Assembly: GCA_965207755.1 (NCBI GenBank)
Contig: OZ242297.1
Coordinates: forward strand, 1,550,001 to 1,614,000
DNA from: Aldehydirespirator sp028819505
GTDB taxonomy: Bacteria > Actinomycetota > Acidimicrobiia > Acidimicrobiales > Aldehydirespiratoraceae
DNA: 64,000 nt
Direction of reading: 5' to 3'
A model generated the notes under the pieces. It was not told the DNA's origin. It saw only the letters and a program-made list of their open reading frames with translations, and ran no database searches. This document shows positions 17,435 through 26,072 of the stretch, piece by piece. How positions within the stretch are numbered: position 1 is the stretch's first letter; each line of letters opens with the position of its first letter. Position numbers and translations under genes: made by a program.

Positions 17435-20400
17435 CTCGGGTGAAGGGCCGCTGGGTGGACCGCTGCGTCGATCCGAGCTATGGCACCGGTACGGGCGAAG
17501 AGGGCCCGGCTGGTGTCGCGGTCCAGCCCGTCGACACCGGCGACCTCCTGACCGTCGGTCAGCACGGCGCGCGTCCACGGCGCGGAGTCATCCAGGCGAT
17601 ACACCACCGGCGCGCCGCAATACGTGAAGCCGAGCATTCCCTCTTCCAGGCGTCCGCCTTGGCCCAGCGGCGGCCACGGGCGCGCCGCGGCCAGGAACTC
17701 TGCCGGATCCAGCAGCACGGGGGCGAAGCGCAGGCATCCGTCCTCGACCTGCAGGCCTAGCTCGCCCCAGCGCAGCAGGATGCCCTCCTTGACGGCGCCG
17801 GTCATGCCCGGCTGTTGAGCACCGGTGTGGCCCGGCGTGTGCGAATGGGGGTCGAGCGGGAAGGCGCCGTGGTCAGCGACCGTCTTGGACGGACCGAGCC
17901 CCGACCTGACTCGCCGGTAGCGCTGGACCATCTCCGCCACGAGGCTGCGGTCCGCGCCGGCATCGGCCGCCGCGAAGATGCGCTGCTGGAGGCGGAACAT
18001 CAGCTTCATCACCATGTGCCAGTAGACGCAGCCGAGCCCCTCGTAGCGGTACATCGTCTGTGACCGGCCCGCGGACTCGCGGTGCCTGAACACCGCCTCG
18101 TACGCTTCGAGCGCCTCGGAGCGGCCGGTGCGGCCCGGCCGATGTGCCGGGTCCAGCGAGTCGAGGGCAATCTCGAGGTCCTGTGCTTGGCGCAGGCGGG
18201 CCGCGAAGCGCACCCTCCCCTCGGCGTCACGGAGGGCGATGTCGTGGCCGTCGCCGATCAGGCTGCTCAGAGCCGGACCGACCAGTCCCTCGGGCACCCG
18301 GTTCTTCTCCATGAACGAGGGCCGGGGAGTGTCCGGGTACAGCAGGAACGAACGCTGGTCGGGTCGGTAGAGCTCGCTGCCGAGCAGGGCGTCGACCAGG
18401 TCGATCACCTCCCGCGGATCGCCGAGAGCTGGACTGATGGCCGCCACCTGGCCCTCGAGCATCGCGTAGAGGGGCTCGAGTTCCGCTGCTGCGGGCCCGA
18501 GCCGCAGCAGCTGGTAGGCGTGGGCCAGGCCGTCCGGCCGCCGGGCCTCGGCGACGATCCTGTCGAGGTGCGGGAGGGCAGCCTGGATGCATCGCCGCAG
18601 CCCGTCGACGCTCGCCTCCACCGCGGGCTCGGGCGCCCGGCCGTAGACGCGGGAGCGGTACGAGGAGCCGCTCCGGCCGAGCCGGTCGAGCAGATCCCGG
18701 CGGGCCGCGGCACTGATCGGGCCCTCCCGGGCCAGGCCGCGGTGGGCGTCGAAGGCCGCTTCAAGGCCGTGCAGCCACTCCAGCACCGCCGGCGAGACCG
18801 GCACCTCGGCCACCGGCGACCGCTCCAGCAGACCGTCGAGGAACTCCAGGTACTCGCGGAGATGGAACACGGTCACAACCGACACGCCGATGCCCACCAG
18901 GGCGTTGTTGGCGTCGTTCCACTCGGGCCGCTGGGTGTTGAGCCAGGTCCCCCCGCCCGGGACCAGGCTCGATAGCTTCGCCAGGGCCGGCACCAGCAGC
19001 TTCTCCGCCAGAGAGGCGTGATGAACCCCGCCATCGGCGCCGGGGACCAGCCGCCCGTCGGCGCCGATCTCCGCCACCCGCTCGTCGATGCTCGCCTGGG
19101 CGGCGTGATCGAACTCCAGCGTGTGCTTCGGATCGCTCACCATCCTGTCGTGGGGCAGCATCCGGTAGGGCACGTCGGCGTACGAGAACTCGAGCCGGTC
19201 GAGCATCACCTCCAGCGAGCCAGGATGGAACCGGTGCACCGCGTCGAGGATGCTGTGCAGGTAGACGATCTGGTGATCGCCCCAGTAGCCGAAGTTGGAC
19301 CAGCTTCCCTCCCCGGGCGTCTCCCAGTCGATTCCCTCGCTGCTGATCCGGTAGGGGTTGTGCCCGTCCATCGTGGAGGCGTTCAGGAACTTGGCGAGGA
19401 AGGACTCGGCGTAACCGGGGAAGCTGTACACGAGCGCCTGCCAGTTCTGGAAGATGTCGCGCCAGTTGCCCTCGTACGCGAAGAGCCGGTCACTGGCCGA
19501 GGTTCCGTCGCCGATCCGGAAGGTGTTCCACGGGCGGCTCGGGTCGCCGTGGCGGCGGCTGAACGTCAGTGGCAGGTACTCGTTGACCAGCCGGACCAGC
19601 GTCGAGTCCATCGACACGGCATCCCGCAGTTCGTCGAGCTCGACGACCGCCTCCATCCCGCCCGTGAGCTGCTCGAAGCGATTGGCCGCACCTCGGTTGC
19701 GGGAGGCCACGAAGCGGCCCACCTCGGTCACCGCCACCCGGTGGTCGTCCACCGGCACGCCGCCGCGCATGCAGTTGTACGTCACGTTGGCCAGGTGGCT
19801 CGCGACCGCGGCCCGGTCGGCGGTCTCCTGCCGGGCGTCGGCGTAGGAGATCAGGCTCATCACCTCGTGGTGGGCCCGGTCGAGCGCCGCGCTGACAGCC
19901 GCCGCGGACGCGCCGGCGTCGGCTGTGCGCAGCCGGCGGCGCAGGAGGGCTGTCGCGGCGTGGTCGCGGTCGACGTCGGCCACGATCGTCCATCGCAGGG
20001 GCGAATCCGGGCCGATGCGCGCCGCCGCGGAGGTGAGGAAGGCGCCTTTGACGCCGGCGGCCAGATGCTCGGGTTCGAGGGCCTCGCCCGAGCGGAAGCT
20101 GCGGATCTGGCGGTCGGACATGGCCGTGACCGCGCCGTCGAGCCCGCGCGACCAGACCACCGAGGCCAGCAGCGACTCGGCTGGCTCGGCGAGGTCGCCG
20201 ACCAGGGCCTCGAGGGTGAACAGGGCCAGACCGGACTCGGGTTCGAACTCGGAGCGCCGGTAGGCGTCGATGAGCGTGCTCGACGTCTGCTGGGTCTCGA
20301 GATCCACGCCGGCCGGCAGCACGTCGATCAGCCCGTCCAGCAACTCGACCTCGCATCCGGATGCGTCTGCCGATGCGGCCAGCTCGCAGGTGCGCACCAG

Positions 20401-20838
20401 CCCGTAGTCGGCCGCGGCGGCCCAAGTGTAGCGGAAGGTGAGTCCCAGTTCCGGGTTGTGCTCCTCGAACGTGAGACGGTCGCCGCAGAGCGTCTTTGCC
20501 GCCGACCTGCGCACCTGGCCGTAGCGTGCATGGGCAGCGAAGGGCTCCCAGGGATCGGCGGCGCCGCCGACCCTGACGAGGGTGAAGGGGCCGGTCCGGC
20601 CGCCGCTGCGGTGCAGGCGGTCGTCGGTCTCGTAGGCGAACAGGGCGTGCTCGGGGCTGCGGCGTCCCGCGGTCAGCGCGCCCGTGCTGGACACGAACAG
20701 CCAGAGGTCGCCCGGGCTGGTCACGTTGACCAGGAACGGGTCGAGCAGGTCGTAGTTCTCGACCCGGTACCACTCGATGCCCTCGGAGACGATGACCTCG
20801 CCCCGGGGCTGGGAGCCGGCGGTCGCAGCGCGGCTCAA
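17431..20838 (-). CDS. Large clan GH-Q glycoside phosphorylase-like protein
   Basis: A 1135-residue cytoplasmic protein without a signal peptide. An N-terminal beta-rich region (about 1-300) precedes an alpha-helical core with WSNFGYWGDHQIVYL near 515-530 and RPEWNDANNALVG near 640-652. The 'WND' aspartate matches the catalytic acid position of GH94-type phosphorylases. The length and the arrangement fit the large beta-1,3-glucan phosphorylases (GH149/GH161, related to GH94) better than cellobiose phosphorylase (~800 residues). If so, it would split beta-glucan oligosaccharides with phosphate. The start is TTG at 20838, overlapping the GH16 stop (TTGA) with GGAGG 7 bases upstream, so it is translationally coupled to the GH16 gene. 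Family assignment is by motif and context only. Confidence 0.6.
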   Translation of the reverse strand: MSRAATAGSQPRGEVIVSEGIEWYRVENYDLLDPFLVNVTSPGDLWLFVSSTGALTAGRRSPEHALFAYETDDRLHRSGGRTGPFTLVRVGGAADPWEPFAAHARYGQVRRSAAKTLCGDRLTFEEHNPELGLTFRYTWAAAADYGLVRTCELAASADASGCEVELLDGLIDVLPAGVDLETQQTSSTLIDAYRRSEFEPESGLALFTLEALVGDLAEPAESLLASVVWSRGLDGAVTAMSDRQIRSFRSGEALEPEHLAAGVKGAFLTSAAARIGPDSPLRWTIVADVDRDHAATALLRRRLRTADAGASAAAVSAALDRAHHEVMSLISYADARQETADRAAVASHLANVTYNCMRGGVPVDDHRVAVTEVGRFVASRNRGAANRFEQLTGGMEAVVELDELRDAVSMDSTLVRLVNEYLPLTFSRRHGDPSRPWNTFRIGDGTSASDRLFAYEGNWRDIFQNWQALVYSFPGYAESFLAKFLNASTMDGHNPYRISSEGIDWETPGEGSWSNFGYWGDHQIVYLHSILDAVHRFHPGSLEVMLDRLEFSYADVPYRMLPHDRMVSDPKHTLEFDHAAQASIDERVAEIGADGRLVPGADGGVHHASLAEKLLVPALAKLSSLVPGGGTWLNTQRPEWNDANNALVGIGVSVVTVFHLREYLEFLDGLLERSPVAEVPVSPAVLEWLHGLEAAFDAHRGLAREGPISAAARRDLLDRLGRSGSSYRSRVYGRAPEPAVEASVDGLRRCIQAALPHLDRIVAEARRPDGLAHAYQLLRLGPAAAELEPLYAMLEGQVAAISPALGDPREVIDLVDALLGSELYRPDQRSFLLYPDTPRPSFMEKNRVPEGLVGPALSSLIGDGHDIALRDAEGRVRFAARLRQAQDLEIALDSLDPAHRPGRTGRSEALEAYEAVFRHRESAGRSQTMYRYEGLGCVYWHMVMKLMFRLQQRIFAAADAGADRSLVAEMVQRYRRVRSGLGPSKTVADHGAFPLDPHSHTPGHTGAQQPGMTGAVKEGILLRWGELGLQVEDGCLRFAPVLLDPAEFLAAARPWPPLGQGGRLEEGMLGFTYCGAPVVYRLDDSAPWTRAVLTDGQEVAGVDGLDRDTSRALFARTGAIARIDAAVHPAALHPS

Positions 20839-21968
20839 CTGGCCGCCTCCGCAGTCTCGGCGACGGGCTGCCACACCCGGACGTGATCGACGTAGAGGGC
20901 GACGGGGAACTCGAGGTCCAGCGCGGGCGGACCGGGGAACTGGCCGCCCACGGCGAGGTTCAGGATCATGAAGAACTCGTGGTCGAAGACCCATTCCCGG
21001 TTGCCGACGGCGTCCCTGGCGAGGTTGTAGTACAGCTCCCCGTCGTAGAACCAGCGGATACCGTCGTAGTCCCATTCGACGGCGTAGGTGTGGTAGTCGT
21101 CGGCGATGGGGTAGTCCTGCCGGTTCCACCTGGACAGGCCGATCGCCCCCGAGTAGCCGGGTCCGTGGACGGTGCCCAGGATCAGGTCCGGCTCCCGCCC
21201 GACGTACTCCATGATGTCGATCTCGCCCACGAACGGCCAATGGTTCCGCTGGTCGTCGGAATGGCGGTCGAAGTGGGCGCCGAGCATCCAGAACGCGGGC
21301 CGCAGCCCCGCGCCGGAAGGCACCTTCAGGCGGGCTTCGAAACGCCCGTACTTGAACTCCCTCAGACCCTTCGTCAGCATGCGGGCCGAGGTGTAGTAGG
21401 AGTTCTCGTACCTCTCCTGGTGGGCCTCGATGACCAGCAGCCCGTTCTCCACCCGGGCGTTCTCGGGCCGCGACGTGTAGTACTGGAGTTCGCTGTTGCC
21501 CCAGCCCCAGCCTCCGATGTCGTAGGTCCAGTTGGTGGGGTCGATGGAGTCGCCGTCGAACTCGTCGTGCCAGACGAGTTCCCATCCGCCGATCTCGGGG
21601 ATGGGCACCGGGTCCGGAGCGGTGACCGTCGGCGGGGGCGGCGGCAGGGTGGTGGTTGTGGTCGTCGTTGTGGTGGTTGACGTGGTCGTGGACGTGGTCG
21701 TGGACGTCGTTGTGGACGTGGTCGTCGATGTCGTCGATGTCGTCGTTGGGGTGGAAGGCGCTGTCGTGGTCGTGGTGGTGGTGGCCGTGGACGTTGCCGA
21801 AACGGATGTGGTCGTGGGCGTGGAGCTGGTGGTGGCGACCGCCGACGCGGCTGAGTCCGCAGCCTCCGGCGAAGGTGGCCGGCCGGACCCGCAGCCTGCG
21901 GCCAGCGCGGCCGCGAGCGCGGCGCCCAGGGCGAGCCCGGACAGCCGGCTCATGCGGGGGGCGCCCAT
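20835..21968 (-). CDS. GH16 family beta-glucanase-like lipoprotein
   Basis: A 377-residue secreted lipoprotein. The lipobox L-A-A-G-C ends at Cys26; a Ser/Thr-rich, poly-Thr linker occupies about 37-115. The GH16 domain then starts with WELVWHDEFDGDSID. Its catalytic motif EIDIMEYVG (near 247) has the E-x-D-x-x-E arrangement of laminarinases and other GH16 endo-beta-glucanases, and the concluding strand is ALYVDHVRVWQ. It probably cuts beta-1,3(4)-glucan at the cell surface, supplying oligosaccharides to the ABC importer encoded upstream in the same operon. The poly-Thr linker is common in extracellular actinobacterial enzymes. The stop overlaps the downstream phosphorylase-like start. Confidence 0.88.
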   Translation of the reverse strand: MGAPRMSRLSGLALGAALAAALAAGCGSGRPPSPEAADSAASAVATTSSTPTTTSVSATSTATTTTTTTAPSTPTTTSTTSTTTSTTTSTTTSTTTSTTTTTTTTTTLPPPPPTVTAPDPVPIPEIGGWELVWHDEFDGDSIDPTNWTYDIGGWGWGNSELQYYTSRPENARVENGLLVIEAHQERYENSYYTSARMLTKGLREFKYGRFEARLKVPSGAGLRPAFWMLGAHFDRHSDDQRNHWPFVGEIDIMEYVGREPDLILGTVHGPGYSGAIGLSRWNRQDYPIADDYHTYAVEWDYDGIRWFYDGELYYNLARDAVGNREWVFDHEFFMILNLAVGGQFPGPPALDLEFPVALYVDHVRVWQPVAETAEAAS

Positions 21969-21996
21969 GCGGTCGAGTCGGAAGGGTCCACGGCTG

Positions 21997-22812
21997 CTAC
22001 AGGGCCAGCGGCCCGGGCGGGCTGAGCTGCGCGGTGATGCCCCCGTCCACGTAGAGCACCTGGCCGGTGATGTAGCTCGCCTCGCAGGACGCGAGGAAGG
22101 CCACCGCCGCGGCGATGTCGTCGACCGTGCCCGGACGCTTCAGCGGGATCTGCGACACGATCTCGGGCGGCCCGGTGGTGCCGTCCTCCGGCGGCCACCG
22201 GTAGGTGCGGGTCACGCCCGGCCCGACCGCGTTCACCCGGATCCCGAGAGGCCCGAGCTCCACAGCCATGGCCCGGGCCAGCGAGTTGATGGCTCCCTTG
22301 GTCATGTCGTAGGGAAGCCCGTGCTGGTGGGCCCGGTCGGCGCCCACCGACGACACCAGCACGATGCTCCCGCCGCCGTTGGCGCTCATGGCCGAAGCGG
22401 CCCTCTGCGAGCACAGGTACGGGCTGCGCACGTTGGTGGCGAGCTGGAGGTCGAGCAGGTCGCGGTGCTCCTCGAGGAGGTGCCGTCGCTGGAGGTCGGC
22501 GGCGTTGTTCACCAGGACGTCGACGGCGCCGAAGCGCTCCAGGGCTGCGTCGAACACGGCGTCCACCGCGTCGGGCTTCGTCAGGTCGGCGCACACCGCT
22601 ACGACGGCCGCTCCCAGCTCCTCGATGGTCCGCACCGTGTCGTCGAGGGACTCGCAGTCCTTGTCCGCCGCGACCAGGTTCATGCATTCGCGGGCCAGGC
22701 GGCAGGCGATGCTCTTGCCGATGCCCTTGGCCGCGCCGGTGACGACGGCGGTCCGGCCGGCGAGGTCGGGGTAACGGCCGGCGCGGCCCTCGGTGTTCGG
22801 CATGGAGGTCAT
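21997..22812 (-). CDS. SDR-family oxidoreductase in the glucan operon
   Basis: A 271-residue classical SDR with the cofactor motif TGAAKGIG near residue 26, NNAADLQ, catalytic SSVGAD and YDMTKGA, and a C-terminal YVDGGITAQ. The ATG (22812-22810) overlaps the stop of the ManD-type dehydratase gene, implying coupled translation and a shared pathway. A sugar-acid or aldose dehydrogenase role is plausible from this pairing, because SDR and ManD-type enzymes often act sequentially on sugars and aldonates. The specific substrate is not visible. Confidence 0.85.
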   Translation of the reverse strand: MTSMPNTEGRAGRYPDLAGRTAVVTGAAKGIGKSIACRLARECMNLVAADKDCESLDDTVRTIEELGAAVVAVCADLTKPDAVDAVFDAALERFGAVDVLVNNAADLQRRHLLEEHRDLLDLQLATNVRSPYLCSQRAASAMSANGGGSIVLVSSVGADRAHQHGLPYDMTKGAINSLARAMAVELGPLGIRVNAVGPGVTRTYRWPPEDGTTGPPEIVSQIPLKRPGTVDDIAAAVAFLASCEASYITGQVLYVDGGITAQLSPPGPLAL

Positions 22813-24005
22813 GGCCGGGCCGGGGTGCCGTCGGGCAGGCGGGTCTGGGTCCATTGCTCCACCGTCTCGTCGCAGGGATGCTCGGCGGCGAGCTTCTCGT
22901 CGATGCCGATGCCGAGACCGGGGCCGTCGCCGGTGTAGAGATAGCCGTCGACCGGGCGGGGCAGTCCCGGGAACATCTCGTAGGTGAGGTCGGACGGCTG
23001 GGGCCACTCCTGGATCCCGAAGTTCGGGGCCCACATGTTCAGGTGCAGGTTGGCCGCGTGGCCTACCGGCGACGTGTCGTCGGGCCCGTGCCAGGCCGTG
23101 CGGATCCCGAACATGGCGGCGAAGGAGGCCACGCCCCGCGCCGGGGTGATGCCCCCGATCTGGCTCACGTGCATGCGCACGAAGTCGATGAGCCGGCCGG
23201 TGATGAGCGGGCGCCACTCGTGAGGGTTGTTGAACAGCTCGCCCATCGCGAGCGGCGTGGCGCACTGCCGGCGCAGCGTGGAGAACCACCCGGCGTCCTC
23301 GGGCGCGAACGGGTCCTCGAGGAAGAAGAGCCGGTACTGCTCCAGGTCCTTGGCGAACTGCACCGCGTCGATGGGGTGGAGCCGTTCGTGGACATCGTGG
23401 AGCAGCTCGATCCCGTCGCCCACCGTGCTGCGGAGATGGTCGATCATCCCGAGCATGGCCGGGCCGTAGCGGCGGGGGTCGAAGTAGTTGCCGGAAGGCA
23501 CGGTCGGCGGAAGGCGCAGCCCGTCGGCGGGGCCCCCGTAGCCGCCCATCTGGACCCGCACGTGCCTGAACCCCTGGTCGGTCAGCTCTACAGCGCGGTC
23601 GGCCACCTCCTGGGGGTCGCGGCCGTCGGCGTGCACGTAGGTGGCGGCGGCCTCACGGGTTCGCCCGCCGAGCAGCTGGTACACCGGCATGCCCGCCCGC
23701 TTGCCTTTGATGTCCCACAGCGCCTGGTCCACGCCGGAGACGGCGTTGTTGAGCACCGGGCCGTTGCGCCAGTAGCCGTGGTTCATCGACATCTGCCAGA
23801 TCTCCTCGATGCGGTCGACGTCGCGTCCCGTCAGGAAGGGGGCCAGGTGGCGCTCGACGGCCGCCTGCACCGCGAAGGCGCGCTGGGTGAACGTCGCGCA
23901 TCCGAGCCCGAACAGCCCCGGCTCCGACGTGGTGACCTTGACGACGGTGAGCCGGGCCCGGCCGGGCTGCGTGAGGATGGCCCTGACGTCTGCGATCTTG
24001 ACCAT
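22809..24005 (-). CDS. Enolase-superfamily ManD/RspA-type sugar-acid dehydratase
   Basis: A 398-residue member of the mannonate dehydratase (ManD/RspA) branch of the enolase superfamily. The N-terminal capping domain shows GLGCATFTQR and MNHGYWRNGPVLNNA. Metal-ligand strands are LHDVHERL (about 201), FFLEDPF (about 228) and MGELFNN (about 253), with AWHGPDDTSPVGHAAN (about 306) carrying the catalytic histidine. Family members dehydrate D-mannonate or D-gluconate to 2-keto-3-deoxygluconate, or have lost high activity. Here it may channel an oxidised sugar with the adjacent SDR. It belongs to the minus-strand sugar operon. Confidence 0.85.
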   Translation of the reverse strand: MVKIADVRAILTQPGRARLTVVKVTTSEPGLFGLGCATFTQRAFAVQAAVERHLAPFLTGRDVDRIEEIWQMSMNHGYWRNGPVLNNAVSGVDQALWDIKGKRAGMPVYQLLGGRTREAAATYVHADGRDPQEVADRAVELTDQGFRHVRVQMGGYGGPADGLRLPPTVPSGNYFDPRRYGPAMLGMIDHLRSTVGDGIELLHDVHERLHPIDAVQFAKDLEQYRLFFLEDPFAPEDAGWFSTLRRQCATPLAMGELFNNPHEWRPLITGRLIDFVRMHVSQIGGITPARGVASFAAMFGIRTAWHGPDDTSPVGHAANLHLNMWAPNFGIQEWPQPSDLTYEMFPGLPRPVDGYLYTGDGPGLGIGIDEKLAAEHPCDETVEQWTQTRLPDGTPARP

Positions 24006-24074
24006 CAGCGGCCGGCCACGTGTACGTCGCGGCGTCTGGGCGCACGGTGGGGTCGGTGCATGGCCCGCACTCGC

Positions 24075-24974
24075 TCAGCCCTTCACGGCGCCCGCGGTGA
24101 GGCCCGACACGATGTGGCGCTGCAGGAACAGGAACAGCACCACCATCGGCATCATCAGGATCAGCACGGCGGCGGCCATCGGCGGCCAGTTGCTGCCGTA
24201 GAGGCCCTCGAAGGCGATCAGGCCCCGCGTCACCGGGTAGAGGTCGTCGTTGGTCAGGTAGATGATGGCCAGCACGAGCTCGTTCCAGAGCCCGATGGCG
24301 TGCAGGACGGTGACCGTGGCGATGGCGGGGCGGATCAGCGGGACGATCACCTTGAGGACGAAGCGGTAGTACCCGCAGCCGTCGATGGCGGCCGACTCGT
24401 CGAGCTCGCGGGGGATCGCCTTGATGTAGTTGACGAGGATGATTATGCCGATCGGGTTGACCAGGAACAGCAGGATGTATCCGGTGCGGGTGTTGAACAG
24501 TCCCAGGTTGAGGATCAGCTGGAACTGCGGGATCAGCGCCGGCGGAAGGAACAGCGCGACCACGTAGAGGAGCAGGATGTAGCGCCCGCCCTTGAGATAG
24601 CCGCGGGCGATCGGGAAGGCCACCAGCACCGACGTGACCACGCACACCGCGGTCGCCACCGACGTGTAGATGACGGAGTTGACCAGGTAGCGGGCGAACT
24701 GGGCCTCGTTCCAGGCCTCGGCGAAGTTGTCGAACCGCCACGATTCCGGCAGGCCGGTCGGGTTCCTGAAGAACTCCGGAAGCGTCTTGAACGCCGTGGT
24801 GACGAGCATCAGCAGCGGTCCGATGTAGACCACGGAGAACGCGAGCAGGATCACGTACGACGCGAGGTGGCTCCGCCTGAGCAGAGTGCGCCAGCGGGCC
24901 GGCTCCCGCGGGCCCTCGCGCCCGTCCGGCGCGCCCCGCGCTCCGGGGGTCGGGGGCGCATGCACGGCGGTCAT
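24075..24974 (-). CDS. Carbohydrate ABC transporter permease (MalG-like)
   Basis: A 299-residue inner-membrane permease with six predicted hydrophobic helices and the EAA-type loop ELDESAAIDGCGYYRFVLKVIVP, typical of MalG-type sugar permeases. A cytoplasmic N-terminal tail rich in Pro/Gly/Arg (about 1-35) precedes the first helix (SYVILLAFSVVYIGPLLML). The start ATG overlaps the stop of the partner permease gene (ATGA). It would form a heterodimer with that permease; no ATPase is in the operon, so a shared MsiK-like ATPase encoded elsewhere is expected, as is common in actinobacteria. Confidence 0.93.
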   Translation of the reverse strand: MTAVHAPPTPGARGAPDGREGPREPARWRTLLRRSHLASYVILLAFSVVYIGPLLMLVTTAFKTLPEFFRNPTGLPESWRFDNFAEAWNEAQFARYLVNSVIYTSVATAVCVVTSVLVAFPIARGYLKGGRYILLLYVVALFLPPALIPQFQLILNLGLFNTRTGYILLFLVNPIGIIILVNYIKAIPRELDESAAIDGCGYYRFVLKVIVPLIRPAIATVTVLHAIGLWNELVLAIIYLTNDDLYPVTRGLIAFEGLYGSNWPPMAAAVLILMMPMVVLFLFLQRHIVSGLTAGAVKG

Positions 24975-25906
24975 CCGATGAACCTCCTCTCGCGGTACGA
25001 CAGCCAGGCGTGGGTCACGAGCGCGAACAGCAGCACGAGGAAGAACAGCGCGATCGACGCGGCCGCGGCGTAGCCCTGCCTGAAGGCCGACTGCATCGAG
25101 CCCGAGGTCTGCCCGAAGCCCTCGGCGAACACCAGGTATCCGAGCACCTGCGTGCCGGGGCGGTAGCCGATCAGAACGAGGAACAGCGACCACGCTTGGA
25201 GCGACCCGATGATGTTGAGCAGCAGGTTGGTGTTCGCGGCGGGGGTCAGCAGTGGCCAGGTGACGTTGCGGAACAACTGCCACTTGCCCGCGCCGTCGAT
25301 GCGGGCGGCCTCGTACAGTTCGCTGGGGATGGTCTGCATCCCTGCGATGAAGATCACCATCGTGATGCCGGCGTTGGCCCAGATCTGCACCACGATCACC
25401 CATGCGAACGCCTGCCGGGGCTGGCCGCCCAGCATCTCCGAGGACCAGCCCAGGAAGCTGAAGAACTCGGCGGCCGGGCCGCCCCCGGGCAGCAGGAACA
25501 GCTTCCAGATGAGTCCTTGGATGGCGACGCCGAGGATGACCGGCATGAAGAACAGCGTCCGGAAGAACTTGGTTCCCCGGAGCCTCTGGTTGAGCAGCAC
25601 CGCGAACAGCAGGCCCAGGCCGAACTGGATCACGGTGACGAAGAAGCAGAAGTAGATGGTCCTGCGCAGTGCGGCGATGTTGTCGCGCGACGCCGCCCCC
25701 CGGAACAGGAACTCGTCGTAGTTCTCGAAGCCGATCCAGTTGATGGCGATGCCGCGGATGCCGGTGGCGTCGGTGAAGGAGTACACGGCCGTGGCCAGCG
25801 ACGGGCCGACAGCCATCACCAGGTACAGCAGGAAGCCGGGCAGCAGCAGCAGGACCGGAGTCGCGCTCCGCCAGCCTCTGGAGAACAGGTAGCTACGGTG
25901 GATCAC
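24971..25906 (-). CDS. Carbohydrate ABC transporter permease (MalF-like)
   Basis: A 311-residue inner-membrane permease with six predicted helices, beginning with PVLLLLPGFLLYLVMAVGPS, and an EAA loop ELYEAARIDGAGKWQLFRNVT. It pairs with the downstream MalG-like permease. The 166-bp gap separating it from the binding-protein gene holds a very strong hairpin (25989-26036) that probably lowers permease transcription or stabilises the binding-protein mRNA. Confidence 0.93.
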   Translation of the reverse strand: MIHRSYLFSRGWRSATPVLLLLPGFLLYLVMAVGPSLATAVYSFTDATGIRGIAINWIGFENYDEFLFRGAASRDNIAALRRTIYFCFFVTVIQFGLGLLFAVLLNQRLRGTKFFRTLFFMPVILGVAIQGLIWKLFLLPGGGPAAEFFSFLGWSSEMLGGQPRQAFAWVIVVQIWANAGITMVIFIAGMQTIPSELYEAARIDGAGKWQLFRNVTWPLLTPAANTNLLLNIIGSLQAWSLFLVLIGYRPGTQVLGYLVFAEGFGQTSGSMQSAFRQGYAAAASIALFFLVLLFALVTHAWLSYRERRFIG

Positions 25907-25988
25907 AGCATTCCCCGATGCATCAAAGCAATCGCCGGATCATGACATTCGCCTATGGATCACGGTGTTCAGGGTTCGCCTGGTTCCG

Positions 25989-26036
25989 TGCGGGGGCTTC
26001 CGGGCCGGGATTCTCACCGGCCAGGAAGCCCCCGCA
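25989..26036 (-). terminator. Strong hairpin between sugar-binding-protein and permease genes
   Basis: TGCGGGGGCTTCC pairs perfectly with GGAAGCCCCCGCA, and an inner GGCCGG pairs with CCGGCC across an 8-base loop: about 19 base pairs. There is no T-run on either strand, so it is a partial terminator or an mRNA 3'-end stabiliser inside the operon. This arrangement is common after binding-protein genes. Confidence 0.75.
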
Positions 26037-26072
26037 GCGAGGGGAACCTGGGACGTCCCGCCTAGTGAGCGC

